The notes: generated by a model not told the origin, from the letters alone. A stretch of 64,000 bases of DNA from Bacteroidota bacterium (GCA_006218065.1 VBWE01000001.1:255063-319062); one strand, 5' to 3'; positions 44,810 through 54,000 are shown, numbered from the stretch's first letter. Translations and numbers: made by a program.

Positions 44810-44825
44810 AGTTTCACGTGAAACC
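44810..44825. other. parS site upstream of mnmG
   Basis: AGTTTCACGTGAAACC contains the perfect 14-base core GTTTCACGTGAAAC. A degenerate relative, ATTTCACATGAAAA, occurs at 44938-44951. Confidence 0.75.
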
Positions 44826-44944
44826 CAAGTGCAGGCAAGCAAAAACAAACAGGAAAAAGAAAAAACTTACATGTGAAATTTCATGTCGCAGCATGGGTTT
44901 ACATGGGTGTAGAGATGTCGTTTGTTTGCAGAAAACAATTTCAC

Positions 44945-45478
44945 ATGAAAACGTACACTCATAAACTTCTGCTCATGATTCTCTCTGTAATTATTTTTCA
45001 CCCGCTCGCTTCGGCGCAATTTCGGGTCAAAGCACCGGTCATTAAATCTGACAGAATGCTTTACTGCCTGAACCTCACAGGAACGATTAATTATAACGGT
45101 ACCGAAATCGATGCCGCTGAAATTATCCTGTACCTGGGAAACAAGGAGATTTCCAGGCAGTCGTACACTCCGAAAGAGAAGTTTCTCTTCCTGCTCGAGC
45201 AAAACAATGTTTATACGCTTGAGGTAATCCGTGCAGGCATGATCACCCGCTATATCCGGATCGACACGTCATTACCGGATGATGCTGTTCCGACCAAGTC
45301 GAAAGAGCTCTATTACTTTGATTTTGAACTCAGTATGCTTAAAGAATCGCAAATCGTCGTTAATCCTTATGCTGATTTGCCCATCGCACTGATCCGGTAC
45401 GATAAGAAGAGAAAAGCATTTGATTACAACAAAGATTATACTGCCGATATCAAGAAAAAAATCGGTCAAAAGAATTAG
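44945..45478 (+). CDS. Hypothetical exported protein
   Basis: 177 residues with a signal peptide (LLLMILSVIIFHPLASAQ) and a beta-rich body: LNLTGTINYNGTEIDAAEIILYLGNKEISRQSYTPKEKFLFLLEQNNVYTLEVIRAGMITRYIRIDTSLP, which has the look of a carboxypeptidase-regulatory or Gram-positive-type beta-sandwich repeat. ATG at 44945 is chosen over 44873 because only it gives a signal peptide. Function unknown. Strong terminator downstream shared with the convergent gene. Confidence 0.65.
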   Translation: MKTYTHKLLLMILSVIIFHPLASAQFRVKAPVIKSDRMLYCLNLTGTINYNGTEIDAAEIILYLGNKEISRQSYTPKEKFLFLLEQNNVYTLEVIRAGMITRYIRIDTSLPDDAVPTKSKELYYFDFELSMLKESQIVVNPYADLPIALIRYDKKRKAFDYNKDYTADIKKKIGQKN

Positions 45479-45499
45479 TTAGCGCGACCCATCTTGTGC

Positions 45500-45576
45500 G
45501 GTTGAAAGAAGAGTGAGCGTGTGGTTGAATAGCAGAGCAAGAGTGCAGTTGAAAGAAGAGCGAGTGTGAAGTTGAA
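45500..45576. repeat. Four degenerate tandem repeats of GTTGAA-containing unit
   Basis: GGTTGAA at 45500 and 45523, AGTTGAA at 45547 and 45570 recur every 23-24 bases, with GAAAGAAGAG(T/C)GAG(C/T)GTG between the first and second and between the third and fourth. G/A-rich, 3' of a plus-strand gene. Confidence 0.55.
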
Positions 45577-45590
45577 ACGGAGGGAAGAAG

Positions 45591-45626
45591 AAGCCCCGGT
45601 ATCCTAAGGATCCGGGGCTTTTATTA
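45591..45626. terminator. Bidirectional terminator
   Basis: AAGCCCCGG/CCGGGGCTT (nine pairs) extended by ATCC/GGAT with a one-base bulge, loop TAA, followed on the plus strand by TTATTATTT. It separates convergent genes and could stop transcription both ways. Confidence 0.85.
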
Positions 45627-46043
45627 TTTCGCTGCGGTGAAGTGCAGTATGTTATGAATCTCGTCTTTATCGCGATAATCGATCTTCAGTTTATCTGCAG
45701 ACGATTCCATCACTTTAATCCGGAATGTTTCTTTTGTGACATCCTGCGTGAGCGTTATCCAGGCATTTGATTTGTCGATGGTCCAGGTGCCGACGACAGG
45801 AGTACCGCTGTAAATCCACCGGAAACGACCGTCTTCCATTAGAATAAACTGGTCATTCTTTTGTGCTTCGGTCGGAGCCTGGGGCAGATCAAAGTTTTCG
45901 GAGTTCGCAAATGTCCATGTTTTGCAAAGTGATTTGGCTTTCGCAGAAAGTGCAGGAGCTGTGCCGCCTGCAGCGGTTTGTGCATTCATGCCTGTAAATC
46001 CTGCAAAAAGAAAAAGGATTAGGATAGTAGAGAACTTTTTCAT
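45624..46043 (-). CDS. Small exported lipocalin-like protein
   Basis: 139 residues: signal peptide MKKFSTILILFLFAGFTGMNAQ, then SLCKTWTFANSENFDLP ... DQFILMEDGRFRWIYSGTPVVGTWTIDKSNAWITLTQDVT, a pattern of lipocalin-like small domains (W-x-F near the start; F-x-x-DG-x-F; GTW). Ligand unknown. The ORF start at 46157 lies within ybeY and is rejected in favour of 46043. Confidence 0.7.
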   Translation of the reverse strand: MKKFSTILILFLFAGFTGMNAQTAAGGTAPALSAKAKSLCKTWTFANSENFDLPQAPTEAQKNDQFILMEDGRFRWIYSGTPVVGTWTIDKSNAWITLTQDVTKETFRIKVMESSADKLKIDYRDKDEIHNILHFTAAK

Positions 46044-46056
46044 GTGCTGTGTTTTT

Positions 46057-46497
46057 TTAAAGGATAAGTAAAGATAGATAAAAGTCTTCGAGCCGGCGAA
46101 TGGTTTTTTGCTGTTTTTGCGTTTTGTCGCCGTGGCCGCAGAGGTGCAGCAAACCATGTACCATAACCCGGTGAAGTTCCTGCGCCGTTGATATTTTCAG
46201 CCGGCGGGCATTATCCTTTACCCGGTCGATACTGATGTAAATCTCGCCGGAGATGATCTGTTTTCCCTTTTCCCGGGTACAATAATCAAAGGTGATCACA
46301 TCGGTGAAAAAGTCGTGCTGCAGGAATTGTTTATTGATTCCGAGCAGGCTTTTATCGCTCGTGAAGATGTAGCTGATATCGCCGGGAAGCGCTTTTTCTT
46401 TTTTGATTACCTGCAACAGCCAGGCACGTACAGCGGCGCGGTTACGAAACGAAAAACGGGTTTTGTCAGAGAAAAAAAGAATACTGCCGGGAATCAC
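46057..46497 (-). CDS. ybeY: Endoribonuclease YbeY, rRNA maturation
   Basis: 146 residues ending in the metal-binding motif HGLLHLCGHGDKT (H114, H118, H122). GINKQFLQHDFFTDVITFDY and ISGEIYISID are also conserved. YbeY acts in 16S rRNA 3' maturation and ribosome quality control. It is last in a run with the RsbW-like and DUF4175 genes. Confidence 0.93.
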   Translation of the reverse strand: MIPGSILFFSDKTRFSFRNRAAVRAWLLQVIKKEKALPGDISYIFTSDKSLLGINKQFLQHDFFTDVITFDYCTREKGKQIISGEIYISIDRVKDNARRLKISTAQELHRVMVHGLLHLCGHGDKTQKQQKTIRRLEDFYLSLLIL

Positions 46498-46506
46498 AAA
46501 CGGAAC

Positions 46507-46935
46507 TTAGTTGGCAGAGAGGAAGAAATCGAGGATAACGGTGCTTCCGTTATCGGAAAACTCAACCTTATCCGCGAGGTGGCGCATGAGAAAAACACCG
46601 CGACCGTTCGGTTTTTCAATATTTTCCGGGTTGGTAGGATCGGGAAGCGTATCGAAGTCAAAGCCTTCGCCCTGGTCTTTAATCGTAAAGGTGAGTTTAT
46701 TGTCCCCGGATTTTACGTTCAGGTCGATCAGCTTGCTTGGATTCGACTTATTGCCGTGCATAATGGCATTATTTACAGCCTCGGTAAGGGCAACGAGGAT
46801 GTTTCCGTAGTGGTCCTCGCTGATTTTATGCTCCAGGCAAATCTGGTTTATAAGTCGTTCTACCAAGCTGATATTCTCGGACTTAGAGGCAAAAGACAAG
46901 TTTTGTTCTCGTTCCATTTCTAGCGTTTGGGTCAT
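46507..46935 (-). CDS. RsbW-like ATP-binding protein (serine kinase/anti-sigma regulatory type)
   Basis: 142 residues of a single HATPase_c domain: LVALTEAVNNAIMHGNKSN (N box), TIKDQGEGFDFDTLP (G1), NGRGVFLMRHLADKVEF (G2). Related proteins phosphorylate STAS-domain antagonists or bind sigma factors. The start overlaps the DUF4175 stop (ATGA), so translation is coupled. A STAS gene is not in the window. Confidence 0.85.
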   Translation of the reverse strand: MTQTLEMEREQNLSFASKSENISLVERLINQICLEHKISEDHYGNILVALTEAVNNAIMHGNKSNPSKLIDLNVKSGDNKLTFTIKDQGEGFDFDTLPDPTNPENIEKPNGRGVFLMRHLADKVEFSDNGSTVILDFFLSAN

Positions 46936-49900
46936 TTTTTTTCTACGCTGTTGAAATACTCGTTTACTTTCGACTTGTAGAAGGGAGACAAGCCCGCCGG
47001 GACGGTTTTGAGCAGTTCGGCTTCTTTCTGTTTCAGCCTATTATACTCAAAAAACGCGTCAGGGTTACTGATTTGTTGATTTTTTGCTTCGTCCGATTTT
47101 CGTTTATTATCCATTTCCCGCTCTTTTTCCGCTTTTTCGTAGTCCAGGAGCTTGTTCAGGATTTCCTGCTGGCGCTTGAGCGTCTCGGCGGTAATGCGTT
47201 TATTCACGAGGTCGACCTCGGTTTCTTCCATTTTTGATTCCATATTTCCGCCGGGGCGGTTTCCGCCTTTGTTGTTTTTGTCCTGGCCGTTTTGCATGGC
47301 TTCGCGGAGCATATTGCGGATCATTTCCTGCTGGGCGGCCATGCGGGCGAGTTCTTCGGACATGCCTTTTTCGCCCTGCTGGCCATTTTGGCCCGATTTA
47401 CCCTGTTTACCTGTCTTGCCCTGCATTTCCTTCATTTGCTGGTTAAGCTGCTGCTGCATCTGGCGCAGGCTGGACATGCTGGGCTTGGATTTTCCTTTTC
47501 CGCCGGGCTTTTTGCAGCTGCCGTTTCCTTTCATCTGGTTCTGCTGATTCATTTGCTGCATCATCTGCTGCAGAGATTCGTCAAGCATCAGGGCCAGGTT
47601 GTTGATCGAAGTCATGGATTGCTGCTGGCGGTTCTGGGCATCGGGCGACTGACGTTCGGCCAGGTGTTCGATGCTTTTTTCCATGTTGTTGTTGATCTTG
47701 TTGATTTCCTGGTTGACTTTGGAGGAAATCTTGGGCTGGCGTTTGCTGAGCGCGAGCAGGCTGTCTTCGATCATGCCGGCGTTGTCTTTCAGCTTATTCT
47801 GTTCGCGGGCTACCGAAGGGTACTGCGGGCTGCTGACGGGCGTCTTTTTCAGTTTGTCCATCAGGGCTTCCTGGTCGAAGGAAAGCTGGATCAGGTTTTC
47901 CAGTATTTCGCGGAGTTTTTCCGCGTCTTCGCCGGGTTCCTGCATCTGGTCGAGTTGCTGCTGCATTTTATCGGCCAGTTCGTTCATTTTCTGCGCGGCG
48001 TTTTTCTGCGACTTCGACGCTTTATCTTTTTGTTTCTGGTCCAGGCTTTTCGAGCTCTCTTTCTGCTGCTGCTGGATTTCCAGTTCCTGCAGGTCGGTGT
48101 TCTCCATTTCCTGCGGCTCATCGAGCTGCTGGTTCAGTTGCTCGATTTTATCGAGTTCCTGGCGCAGTTCCTGGAAATCTTTATTCACTTTATCCTGCTG
48201 TTGTTTCAGCTGATCGGCATCGGCTTTTTTATCCTGCGACTGCTGGCTTTTCTGTTCCTGGTCTTTGGCCTGCTCGCGGAGCTTGTCGATAGCCTGCTGC
48301 ATTTTTTCCTGCACCTGCATCTGCTTGAACAGTTCGAGCGTGCGGTCGAGTTCTTTCTCCATGTCTTTGTTGGAGAGTTTCATTTTCTCGAGTTCCTGCT
48401 GCGCCTGGTCTTTGTTCAGGTTGTCGAGCAGCTTTTCCAGTTGCTCGAGTTGTTTTTTCATGTCTTCGTTCATGAGCTGATCGAAGAGCTGCTGGATCTG
48501 TTCCTGCTTGTCAAGCAGGCTCTGGTTGTCTTTCTGGTATTCCTGCTGCTGCGCGGCGTTCTGCTGCTGGTCTTGTTTCACCTGGTCGATCTGGTTTTGC
48601 AGGTCTTTCTGCTTATCGATCATATCCTGGATTTTCTTCTTGTCTTCCCAGCTGAGGCTTTTTTTCTCCATCACCTTTTTGTGCATCGCGTCGATTTCTT
48701 TCTGAAGTTCTTTCGCGTCGGTGATGCTCTTTTCAAGATCGCTCTTGATCTGTTCGTTGCTCTTGTCGTTTTTCTCGGCAAGTTCTTTCAGCGTGGGCGC
48801 GCGGAAGATCATGCGCTGGGTGCGGGCGGATTTGGACCCGTGCACGCCGTCGTTATCCCATACTTCGAAGTAGTATTCAACCTGTTGTCCCGGCGTGATG
48901 CTGAGTTGCGACAGGTCCCAGAAATGCACGAACTGGTCCTGCGCGAGCGCGCGGTTAACGGCCAGCGGAACCGACTTGAGCGACTCATCCGTTTTTACGG
49001 AATCGTTCTGCGAAGCGATCTGCCTGTAGTTGAACGAGAGATGCGAAAAACCATAATCATCTTTTACATCGCCCTTGAAGTACACCCGTTGCGAATACAC
49101 CGAGTCGCGCTGTTCATCCACCTGGATGGCGGGATAGAGATCGGGAATGACGTTGATGTTGTACGCGATCGAATCCGTACTGTTCAGGAACTGGTTCGCA
49201 GTGTGGATCGAGTAAGTTTTGCTGCTGAGCAGGTTGTCGGAAAACACGAAGGTATTTTCCTGCGTGGGCTGCAGGCGGATGCTGGTATCGCTGAAGGTGA
49301 GGCGCAGGCTGCTGGTGGCGCGGGTGCTGAATACCCAGGATACTTTTGTCCCGGCGGGAATAACGAGGTCGCCGGTGTTGCGCAGGACTTCGTCTTTTTT
49401 GTTCAGGTATTTCGGATAGCTGAGTTTCACGTCGAAATTCAGCACGATCGGATTCGGTAAAACCTGCAGCGTATATTCCTGCGAAGTAAACCCGTCGGCG
49501 CTCAGGCAGAATTTCACATCCTTCTGGAGGTTGCGGAATGTATAGCCGAATTCGATGTTGCTTTCTTTGTCCAGTTTGTATTCCGCTCCGTCGATAGTGA
49601 TAAACACATGTTCGGGAACTTCCTGGCCGGCGATTTTTATTTCCAGCGGAAAGTCATGTTGTTCCACGGCGCGCAAAGCAGGATTCTTCACGACAAAACG
49701 GAAAGGCGCCTGTTTTTCGAAATAGGTTCCGTGGTTCACCAGCCGGCGGGTACTGTCGGTAATGATTCCTGCGTTGGTGAACAGAATAACCACGAGCACA
49801 AGCAGCGGAACCAGTGCATATTTGGCGTAACGGCGGTTCTGTTTCAGGTCGATGGCTGCGGTAAAGGGAACGGGGCGAAGCTCTTTTATTTTCTGGTTGA

Positions 49901-50303
49901 TGCTGGCTTCCACCAGGTCGCGGCTGGCGCTGTCGTTGCCGGTGTTGTGCAACTGGAGTACGTTGAGCAGTTTGTCTTCGATATTCGCAAAGTGGCGGCC
50001 GATGATCTGCGCAGCCTGTTCATGCGAAATGACTTTCCCGATTTTGTAGAGCTTGAAAAGCGGGATGCAGACAAAACGACCGAGCACGGCCGCTGCACCG
50101 AGAACAAACGTGTAGAAAATGGTTGTGCGGACCGTAGTATCAAAATGCCCGAAATATTCCAGGACGGCTACAAGCAGGAAAAAGCCGAGCAGCAAGCCCG
50201 AGCCGTAAAGTCCGCCACGGATAAGCCTGTTTTTGTAATACTTCCGGATAAACTCATCGAGTTTACCGATCAGTATGCTGTAGTTGGAGTTGCTGTCTGA
50301 CAT
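46932..50303 (-). CDS. DUF4175 family membrane coiled-coil protein
   Basis: 1123 residues: two N-terminal helices (about 30-90), a third at about 165-185 (YAKYALVPLLVLVVILFTNAG), a periplasmic-type beta region up to about 480, and an extremely Gln/Lys-rich coiled coil (about 490-1080) made of QQQL/LDKQEQ-like heptads. This matches DUF4175, whose function is unknown. The 13-residue extension to 50342 is not used because MSDSNSNYSIL starts the conserved part. Coupled to the RsbW-like gene. Confidence 0.85.
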   Translation of the reverse strand: MSDSNSNYSILIGKLDEFIRKYYKNRLIRGGLYGSGLLLGFFLLVAVLEYFGHFDTTVRTTIFYTFVLGAAAVLGRFVCIPLFKLYKIGKVISHEQAAQIIGRHFANIEDKLLNVLQLHNTGNDSASRDLVEASINQKIKELRPVPFTAAIDLKQNRRYAKYALVPLLVLVVILFTNAGIITDSTRRLVNHGTYFEKQAPFRFVVKNPALRAVEQHDFPLEIKIAGQEVPEHVFITIDGAEYKLDKESNIEFGYTFRNLQKDVKFCLSADGFTSQEYTLQVLPNPIVLNFDVKLSYPKYLNKKDEVLRNTGDLVIPAGTKVSWVFSTRATSSLRLTFSDTSIRLQPTQENTFVFSDNLLSSKTYSIHTANQFLNSTDSIAYNINVIPDLYPAIQVDEQRDSVYSQRVYFKGDVKDDYGFSHLSFNYRQIASQNDSVKTDESLKSVPLAVNRALAQDQFVHFWDLSQLSITPGQQVEYYFEVWDNDGVHGSKSARTQRMIFRAPTLKELAEKNDKSNEQIKSDLEKSITDAKELQKEIDAMHKKVMEKKSLSWEDKKKIQDMIDKQKDLQNQIDQVKQDQQQNAAQQQEYQKDNQSLLDKQEQIQQLFDQLMNEDMKKQLEQLEKLLDNLNKDQAQQELEKMKLSNKDMEKELDRTLELFKQMQVQEKMQQAIDKLREQAKDQEQKSQQSQDKKADADQLKQQQDKVNKDFQELRQELDKIEQLNQQLDEPQEMENTDLQELEIQQQQKESSKSLDQKQKDKASKSQKNAAQKMNELADKMQQQLDQMQEPGEDAEKLREILENLIQLSFDQEALMDKLKKTPVSSPQYPSVAREQNKLKDNAGMIEDSLLALSKRQPKISSKVNQEINKINNNMEKSIEHLAERQSPDAQNRQQQSMTSINNLALMLDESLQQMMQQMNQQNQMKGNGSCKKPGGKGKSKPSMSSLRQMQQQLNQQMKEMQGKTGKQGKSGQNGQQGEKGMSEELARMAAQQEMIRNMLREAMQNGQDKNNKGGNRPGGNMESKMEETEVDLVNKRITAETLKRQQEILNKLLDYEKAEKEREMDNKRKSDEAKNQQISNPDAFFEYNRLKQKEAELLKTVPAGLSPFYKSKVNEYFNSVEKK

Positions 50304-50484
50304 GATTCTCTTGTTCTTATCCGGGCGGGGTAGCCCGTACATACCGTAAATATAGTGTATAACGGTTGCTGGTCCTATTTGTTACGCTTTTTTAACAGTC
50401 TTTCTTTTCCAGTGGCGGGCGCAAAGGACAACCGGTATACCAAACTGATCAAAGGATGCGTTTTTATAAGAAAATCCATACTTC

Positions 50485-50655
50485 ATGATACGTGTTGTCG
50501 GTCTTTTACTTATCGGGACCTGTTTGCTGGCCGGAGGCTGCCGGAGCGCCTGCCAGAAAAAGCAGTCTTCGCGCGAGAAACTGCTGGTGGGGAAGCATGA
50601 TTTCGGGAAAACGGATACCAAAAAATACAAGCGGATGAACAGGCGTTCATTCTAG
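50485..50655 (+). CDS. Tiny lipoprotein
   Basis: 56 codons, MIRVVGLLLIGTCLLAGGCRSAC..., a classic lipoprotein signal with lipobox LAGGC, then a short, strongly basic tail (KLLVGKHDFGKTDTKKYKRMNRRSF). No family recognised. The signal and basic tail argue it is real despite its size. Convergent with the methyltransferase gene, ten bases away. Confidence 0.45.
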   Translation: MIRVVGLLLIGTCLLAGGCRSACQKKQSSREKLLVGKHDFGKTDTKKYKRMNRRSF

Positions 50656-50665
50656 CGCTGTTCAA

Positions 50666-51529
50666 TCAGAAATTCCGCAACCTGCCGAAAACGCCCAGCG
50701 GAAGCTTGGACCCATGTTTCGCCTGCAGGAAAAGCTCGCCGGTTTCTATCTTCTTCCCGGGAAATAAATTTTCGAGGATGAGCGCCGAGAAACCAAGCGA
50801 ATAGGCGTTGAGAATAAGAAAGTGTTTCTGTTCGTCGAGCAGTTGCACCACGTTTTGGATCATTTCCGCGATGTTTTCTTCCAGTTTCCATTTTTCGCCT
50901 TCGGGACCGTGGCCGAAAGCGGGCGGATCGAGGATGATGCCGTTGTAGCGGTTATTTCGCCGCACTTCGCGTTTCACGAATTTCAATGCATCGTCAACCA
51001 GCCAGCGGATATTATCCAACTGCGAGAGTTCCTGGTTTTCCTTCGCCCAGTTTACCACCTGTTTTACCGAATCGACATGTGTAACGTCGGCTCCCGCAGC
51101 TTTTGCAGCCAAGGAAGCGCCACCGGTGTAGGCAAACAGGTTGAGGAAACGCGGTTTTTCGGCTTTCATTTCCTGCAAACTTCTGCAGATATAATCCCAG
51201 TTCACCGCCTGCTCGGGGAAAACGCCCACGTGTTTAAAGGCCGTAAGTCCGAGGCGCAGCGTGATTTTTTTCCCGTTCGGAAGTGCGTACTGAATGTACC
51301 ACTGGTCGGGCATGTCTTTCAGTTTATGCCAGGTTCCCGAATTACTGGAACGCTGCTCGAAGTGTACATGCGCCAGCTTTTCCCACTCTGAATCATGCAG
51401 GTTGCGCGGCCAGACGGCTTGCGGTTCGGGACGGATGGTAATGTATTTCCCGAAGCGTTCGAGTTTTTCGAAATCGCCGGCGTCGATCAGTTCGTAGTCC
51501 GGGAATTTGTCGGGCGAGAGCAGAAGCAT
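50666..51529 (-). CDS. SAM-dependent methyltransferase (RlmI-like rRNA cytosine methyltransferase type)
   Basis: 287 residues with the RlmI/RlmK-type core: FLNLFAYTGGASLAAKAAGADVTHVDSVKQVVNWAKENQELS (SAM loop), NGIILDPPAFGHGPEGEKWKLEENI (catalytic LDPPxF), and a C-terminal sheet. The PUA domain usual in RlmI is lacking; the N-terminus is an unknown 100-residue domain. An rRNA target is assumed from the family, not shown. Confidence 0.82.
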   Translation of the reverse strand: MLLLSPDKFPDYELIDAGDFEKLERFGKYITIRPEPQAVWPRNLHDSEWEKLAHVHFEQRSSNSGTWHKLKDMPDQWYIQYALPNGKKITLRLGLTAFKHVGVFPEQAVNWDYICRSLQEMKAEKPRFLNLFAYTGGASLAAKAAGADVTHVDSVKQVVNWAKENQELSQLDNIRWLVDDALKFVKREVRRNNRYNGIILDPPAFGHGPEGEKWKLEENIAEMIQNVVQLLDEQKHFLILNAYSLGFSALILENLFPGKKIETGELFLQAKHGSKLPLGVFGRLRNF

Positions 51530-51631
51530 GGGGGCAAAAGTACGAAAGGGAAGCCGAAGCCTGCATTCTGGTCATTTTCCCGACACAAGGATTCCCGGCG
51601 TCTTTTGACTCAATTGTTTTATTTTTACTTC

Positions 51632-52372
51632 ATGACCCCGAAACTCCTAACTTTTATTTTCCTGTTACTCCTTTCGCCCGCAGCACATGCGCAGACGGCG
51701 GGGGATTCCGTTACGGTATATTATGCGTTTCCTTCGCAGTGCGAATTGGCAACGGTACTTTCGCGTAGCTGCAAACAGGTGAATACCGACTCGATTTTGC
51801 CCGTTTTCCGTTCAGACAGTCTTTCGCGCGGGCAAAAGATTTTCCTGCTCGGGGCCTGCTGGTTCGACTGTGCGCTGCTGATCGAAAAGAACAAAGAAAA
51901 AGACCTGTTAAACCGCTTCCCGGCAATCGAAAAACTTGCGCAGGATCTGCAACTGCCCGGTACACAAAACCTGCTTGCGCGCTTAACAGAACATATCAGG
52001 ATAAAAGATTCGCTGTTGTTCATTTTTTCAGAGACCGGCGTTTTATTCGCGGAATTTCTAACCGAAAACGACGATGCAGCAGCAGCCAGGCTCTTTCATG
52101 CCGGAGGCTCGTTCGAAGCGGTCCATCTCTTCCTGCTCAGTGAGCCGAAATCCGAAAGAAAGCACACATACCTGTACGATCATACGTTTTATTTCAGTTC
52201 GTTTCTGCAAGTCCCCGACAAAGATGTTTTTTCGAAACAGATCGACGGACTAATCGCTGACTTGCTGCGCTTTTCTCCAAAAAACGAATCGGATTTTTCC
52301 GCGGAAAAAAACAACCGCGCAGACCTGTTACGCGTCACCCGCACAGCACGACAGCTCATGCTTGCCAGGTAA
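51632..52372 (+). CDS. Hypothetical exported protein
   Basis: 246 residues with signal peptide MTPKLLTFIFLLLLSPAAHAQ. The body is helical with conserved-looking Cys residues (FPSQCELATVLSRSCKQ, LLGACWFDCALL). No family recognised. The longer ORF from 51395 runs antisense to the methyltransferase start and is rejected. Upstream of gltX on the same strand, but gltX has its own promoter. Confidence 0.65.
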   Translation: MTPKLLTFIFLLLLSPAAHAQTAGDSVTVYYAFPSQCELATVLSRSCKQVNTDSILPVFRSDSLSRGQKIFLLGACWFDCALLIEKNKEKDLLNRFPAIEKLAQDLQLPGTQNLLARLTEHIRIKDSLLFIFSETGVLFAEFLTENDDAAAARLFHAGGSFEAVHLFLLSEPKSERKHTYLYDHTFYFSSFLQVPDKDVFSKQIDGLIADLLRFSPKNESDFSAEKNNRADLLRVTRTARQLMLAR

Positions 52373-52399
52373 GACTGCCCCCTGCTTTTGCATTTCCGT

Positions 52400-52407
52400 T
52401 ATCTTTG
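52400..52407 (+). promoter_or_regulatory. -7 box of the gltX promoter
   Basis: TATCTTTG, an exact TAnnTTTG match, 25 bases before the ATG at 52433. Confidence 0.5.
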
Positions 52408-52432
52408 TCCTCCAAATTTCAATTACCAAAAA

Positions 52433-53983
52433 ATGAGTGATCGTAAAGTGCGCGTACGTTTTGCGCCAAGTCCCACCGGCCCGCTGCACATGGGTGGTGT
52501 GCGCACGGCTTTGTATAATTACCTGCTGGCCAAAAAGCTGGGCGGGGATTTTATTCTTCGCATCGAGGATACCGACCAGGAGCGCCTTGTTCCCGGTTCC
52601 GAGCAATATATTATCGACGCGCTGAAATGGTGCGGGATCGAGCCGAACGAAGGTATCGGTTTCGGCGACGGACCCTGCGCACCTTACCGCCAGAGCGACC
52701 GTAAAGCTGCGGGTGTTTATACCCAGTACGCGCAGCAGCTGATCGACGCGGGTCATGCGTATTATGCTTTCGACAGCAAAGAAGAGCTCGACGAACAGCG
52801 CAAACGTTTCGAGGGTATGGGAAAAGCGTTTGCATACAACGCCGTTACCCGGCAGAACCTGAAAAATTCGTTGACGCTTTCGGAGGACGAAGTAAAAAAA
52901 CGGATCGAAAGCGGTGAGCATTACGTGGTGCGCATCAAGATCCCGCGCAACGAAGAAATACGCCTGCAGGATATTATCCGCGGCTGGGTAGTGGTGCACA
53001 CCTCGCAGCTCGACGATAAAGTACTTTACAAAAGCGACGGCATGCCGACGTATCACCTGGCGAACGTGGTGGATGATTATACCATGAACATCAGCCATGT
53101 GATCCGCGGGGAAGAGTGGCTGCCTTCGGCTCCGCTGCACGTGCTTTTGTACCGTTACCTCGGCTGGGAAAACGTGATGCCGCAGTTTGCGCACCTGCCG
53201 CTCATCCTGCGCCCCGACGGGAACGGCAAGCTGAGCAAGCGCGACGGCGACCGGCTGGGATTCCCCGTATTCCCGCTGAGCGGGGAACTGACCGATACCA
53301 AAACAGGAAAGCCGGAAACATTTACCGGTTACCGTGAAAAAGGATACCTGCCGGACGGGTTTATCAACATGCTCGCATTCCTGGGCTGGAACCCGGGGAC
53401 CACGCAGGAAATATTTTCGCTGAACGAACTTGTGCAGGCTTTTTCGCTGGAACGCGTGAGCAAATCGGGCGCAAAATTTGATCCGGAAAAAACGAAATGG
53501 TTCAACCAGCAGCATCTGCGGATGCGTACGGATGCACAACTGGCGGAAGCATTAATTCCGCTGCTGAAAGCGATCGGCATTGAAACCACGCCGGCATTTG
53601 CGCAGGAAGTTTGCCGCCTGATGAAAGAGAAAGTGCAGTTCACGCACGAGTTACGCGACCAGGGTATGTTCTTTTTCAACGATCCGGAGATGTATGATGC
53701 GGACGTGATCAAAAAACGCTGGAACGAGCAGAGCGCGGGATTCATCGCGAAAGTAAAAGATGCGCTGGCAGCAGCAACTGTTTGGAAAGCCGCCGACCTG
53801 GAAGCGACGTTTAAAGCGACTGCGGAAGCGAACAGCATTAATCCCGGCAGCGTGATGCAGCTTTTCCGTGTTTGCGTAAGCGGGGCGGGGGGAGGCCCGG
53901 TGCTTTTCGAGATGGTGGAACTGCTGGGGAAAGAGACGATAGCGCGCCGGCTGGAAAAGGCATTGAACACGATCGGGAAATAG
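52433..53983 (+). CDS. gltX: Glutamate--tRNA ligase
   Basis: 516 residues. RVRFAPSPTGPLHMGGVRTALYNYLLAKK carries the HIGH-equivalent HMGG; KLSKRDGDRLGFPVFPL carries the KMSKS-equivalent KLSKR; FILRIEDTDQERLVPGS is also typical. Charges tRNA-Glu with glutamate. The long PVFPLSGELTDTKTGKPETFTGYREKGYLP insert after the KLSKR loop is the form seen in Bacteroidota. Start at MSDRKVRVRFAP (52433). Confidence 0.96.
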   Translation: MSDRKVRVRFAPSPTGPLHMGGVRTALYNYLLAKKLGGDFILRIEDTDQERLVPGSEQYIIDALKWCGIEPNEGIGFGDGPCAPYRQSDRKAAGVYTQYAQQLIDAGHAYYAFDSKEELDEQRKRFEGMGKAFAYNAVTRQNLKNSLTLSEDEVKKRIESGEHYVVRIKIPRNEEIRLQDIIRGWVVVHTSQLDDKVLYKSDGMPTYHLANVVDDYTMNISHVIRGEEWLPSAPLHVLLYRYLGWENVMPQFAHLPLILRPDGNGKLSKRDGDRLGFPVFPLSGELTDTKTGKPETFTGYREKGYLPDGFINMLAFLGWNPGTTQEIFSLNELVQAFSLERVSKSGAKFDPEKTKWFNQQHLRMRTDAQLAEALIPLLKAIGIETTPAFAQEVCRLMKEKVQFTHELRDQGMFFFNDPEMYDADVIKKRWNEQSAGFIAKVKDALAAATVWKAADLEATFKATAEANSINPGSVMQLFRVCVSGAGGGPVLFEMVELLGKETIARRLEKALNTIGK

Positions 53984-54000
53984 TATTGTTGTCCGAAGTT

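Noticed and set aside
47292-49460. 722-codon plus-strand frame opposite DUF4175
   Set aside because: It is the mirror of a Gln/Leu/Lys-rich coiled coil, which leaves the opposite strand free of stops; its protein is Leu/Phe/His-rich low complexity without a domain.
52328-53539. 403-codon minus-strand frame opposite gltX
   Set aside because: gltX motifs fix the real strand.
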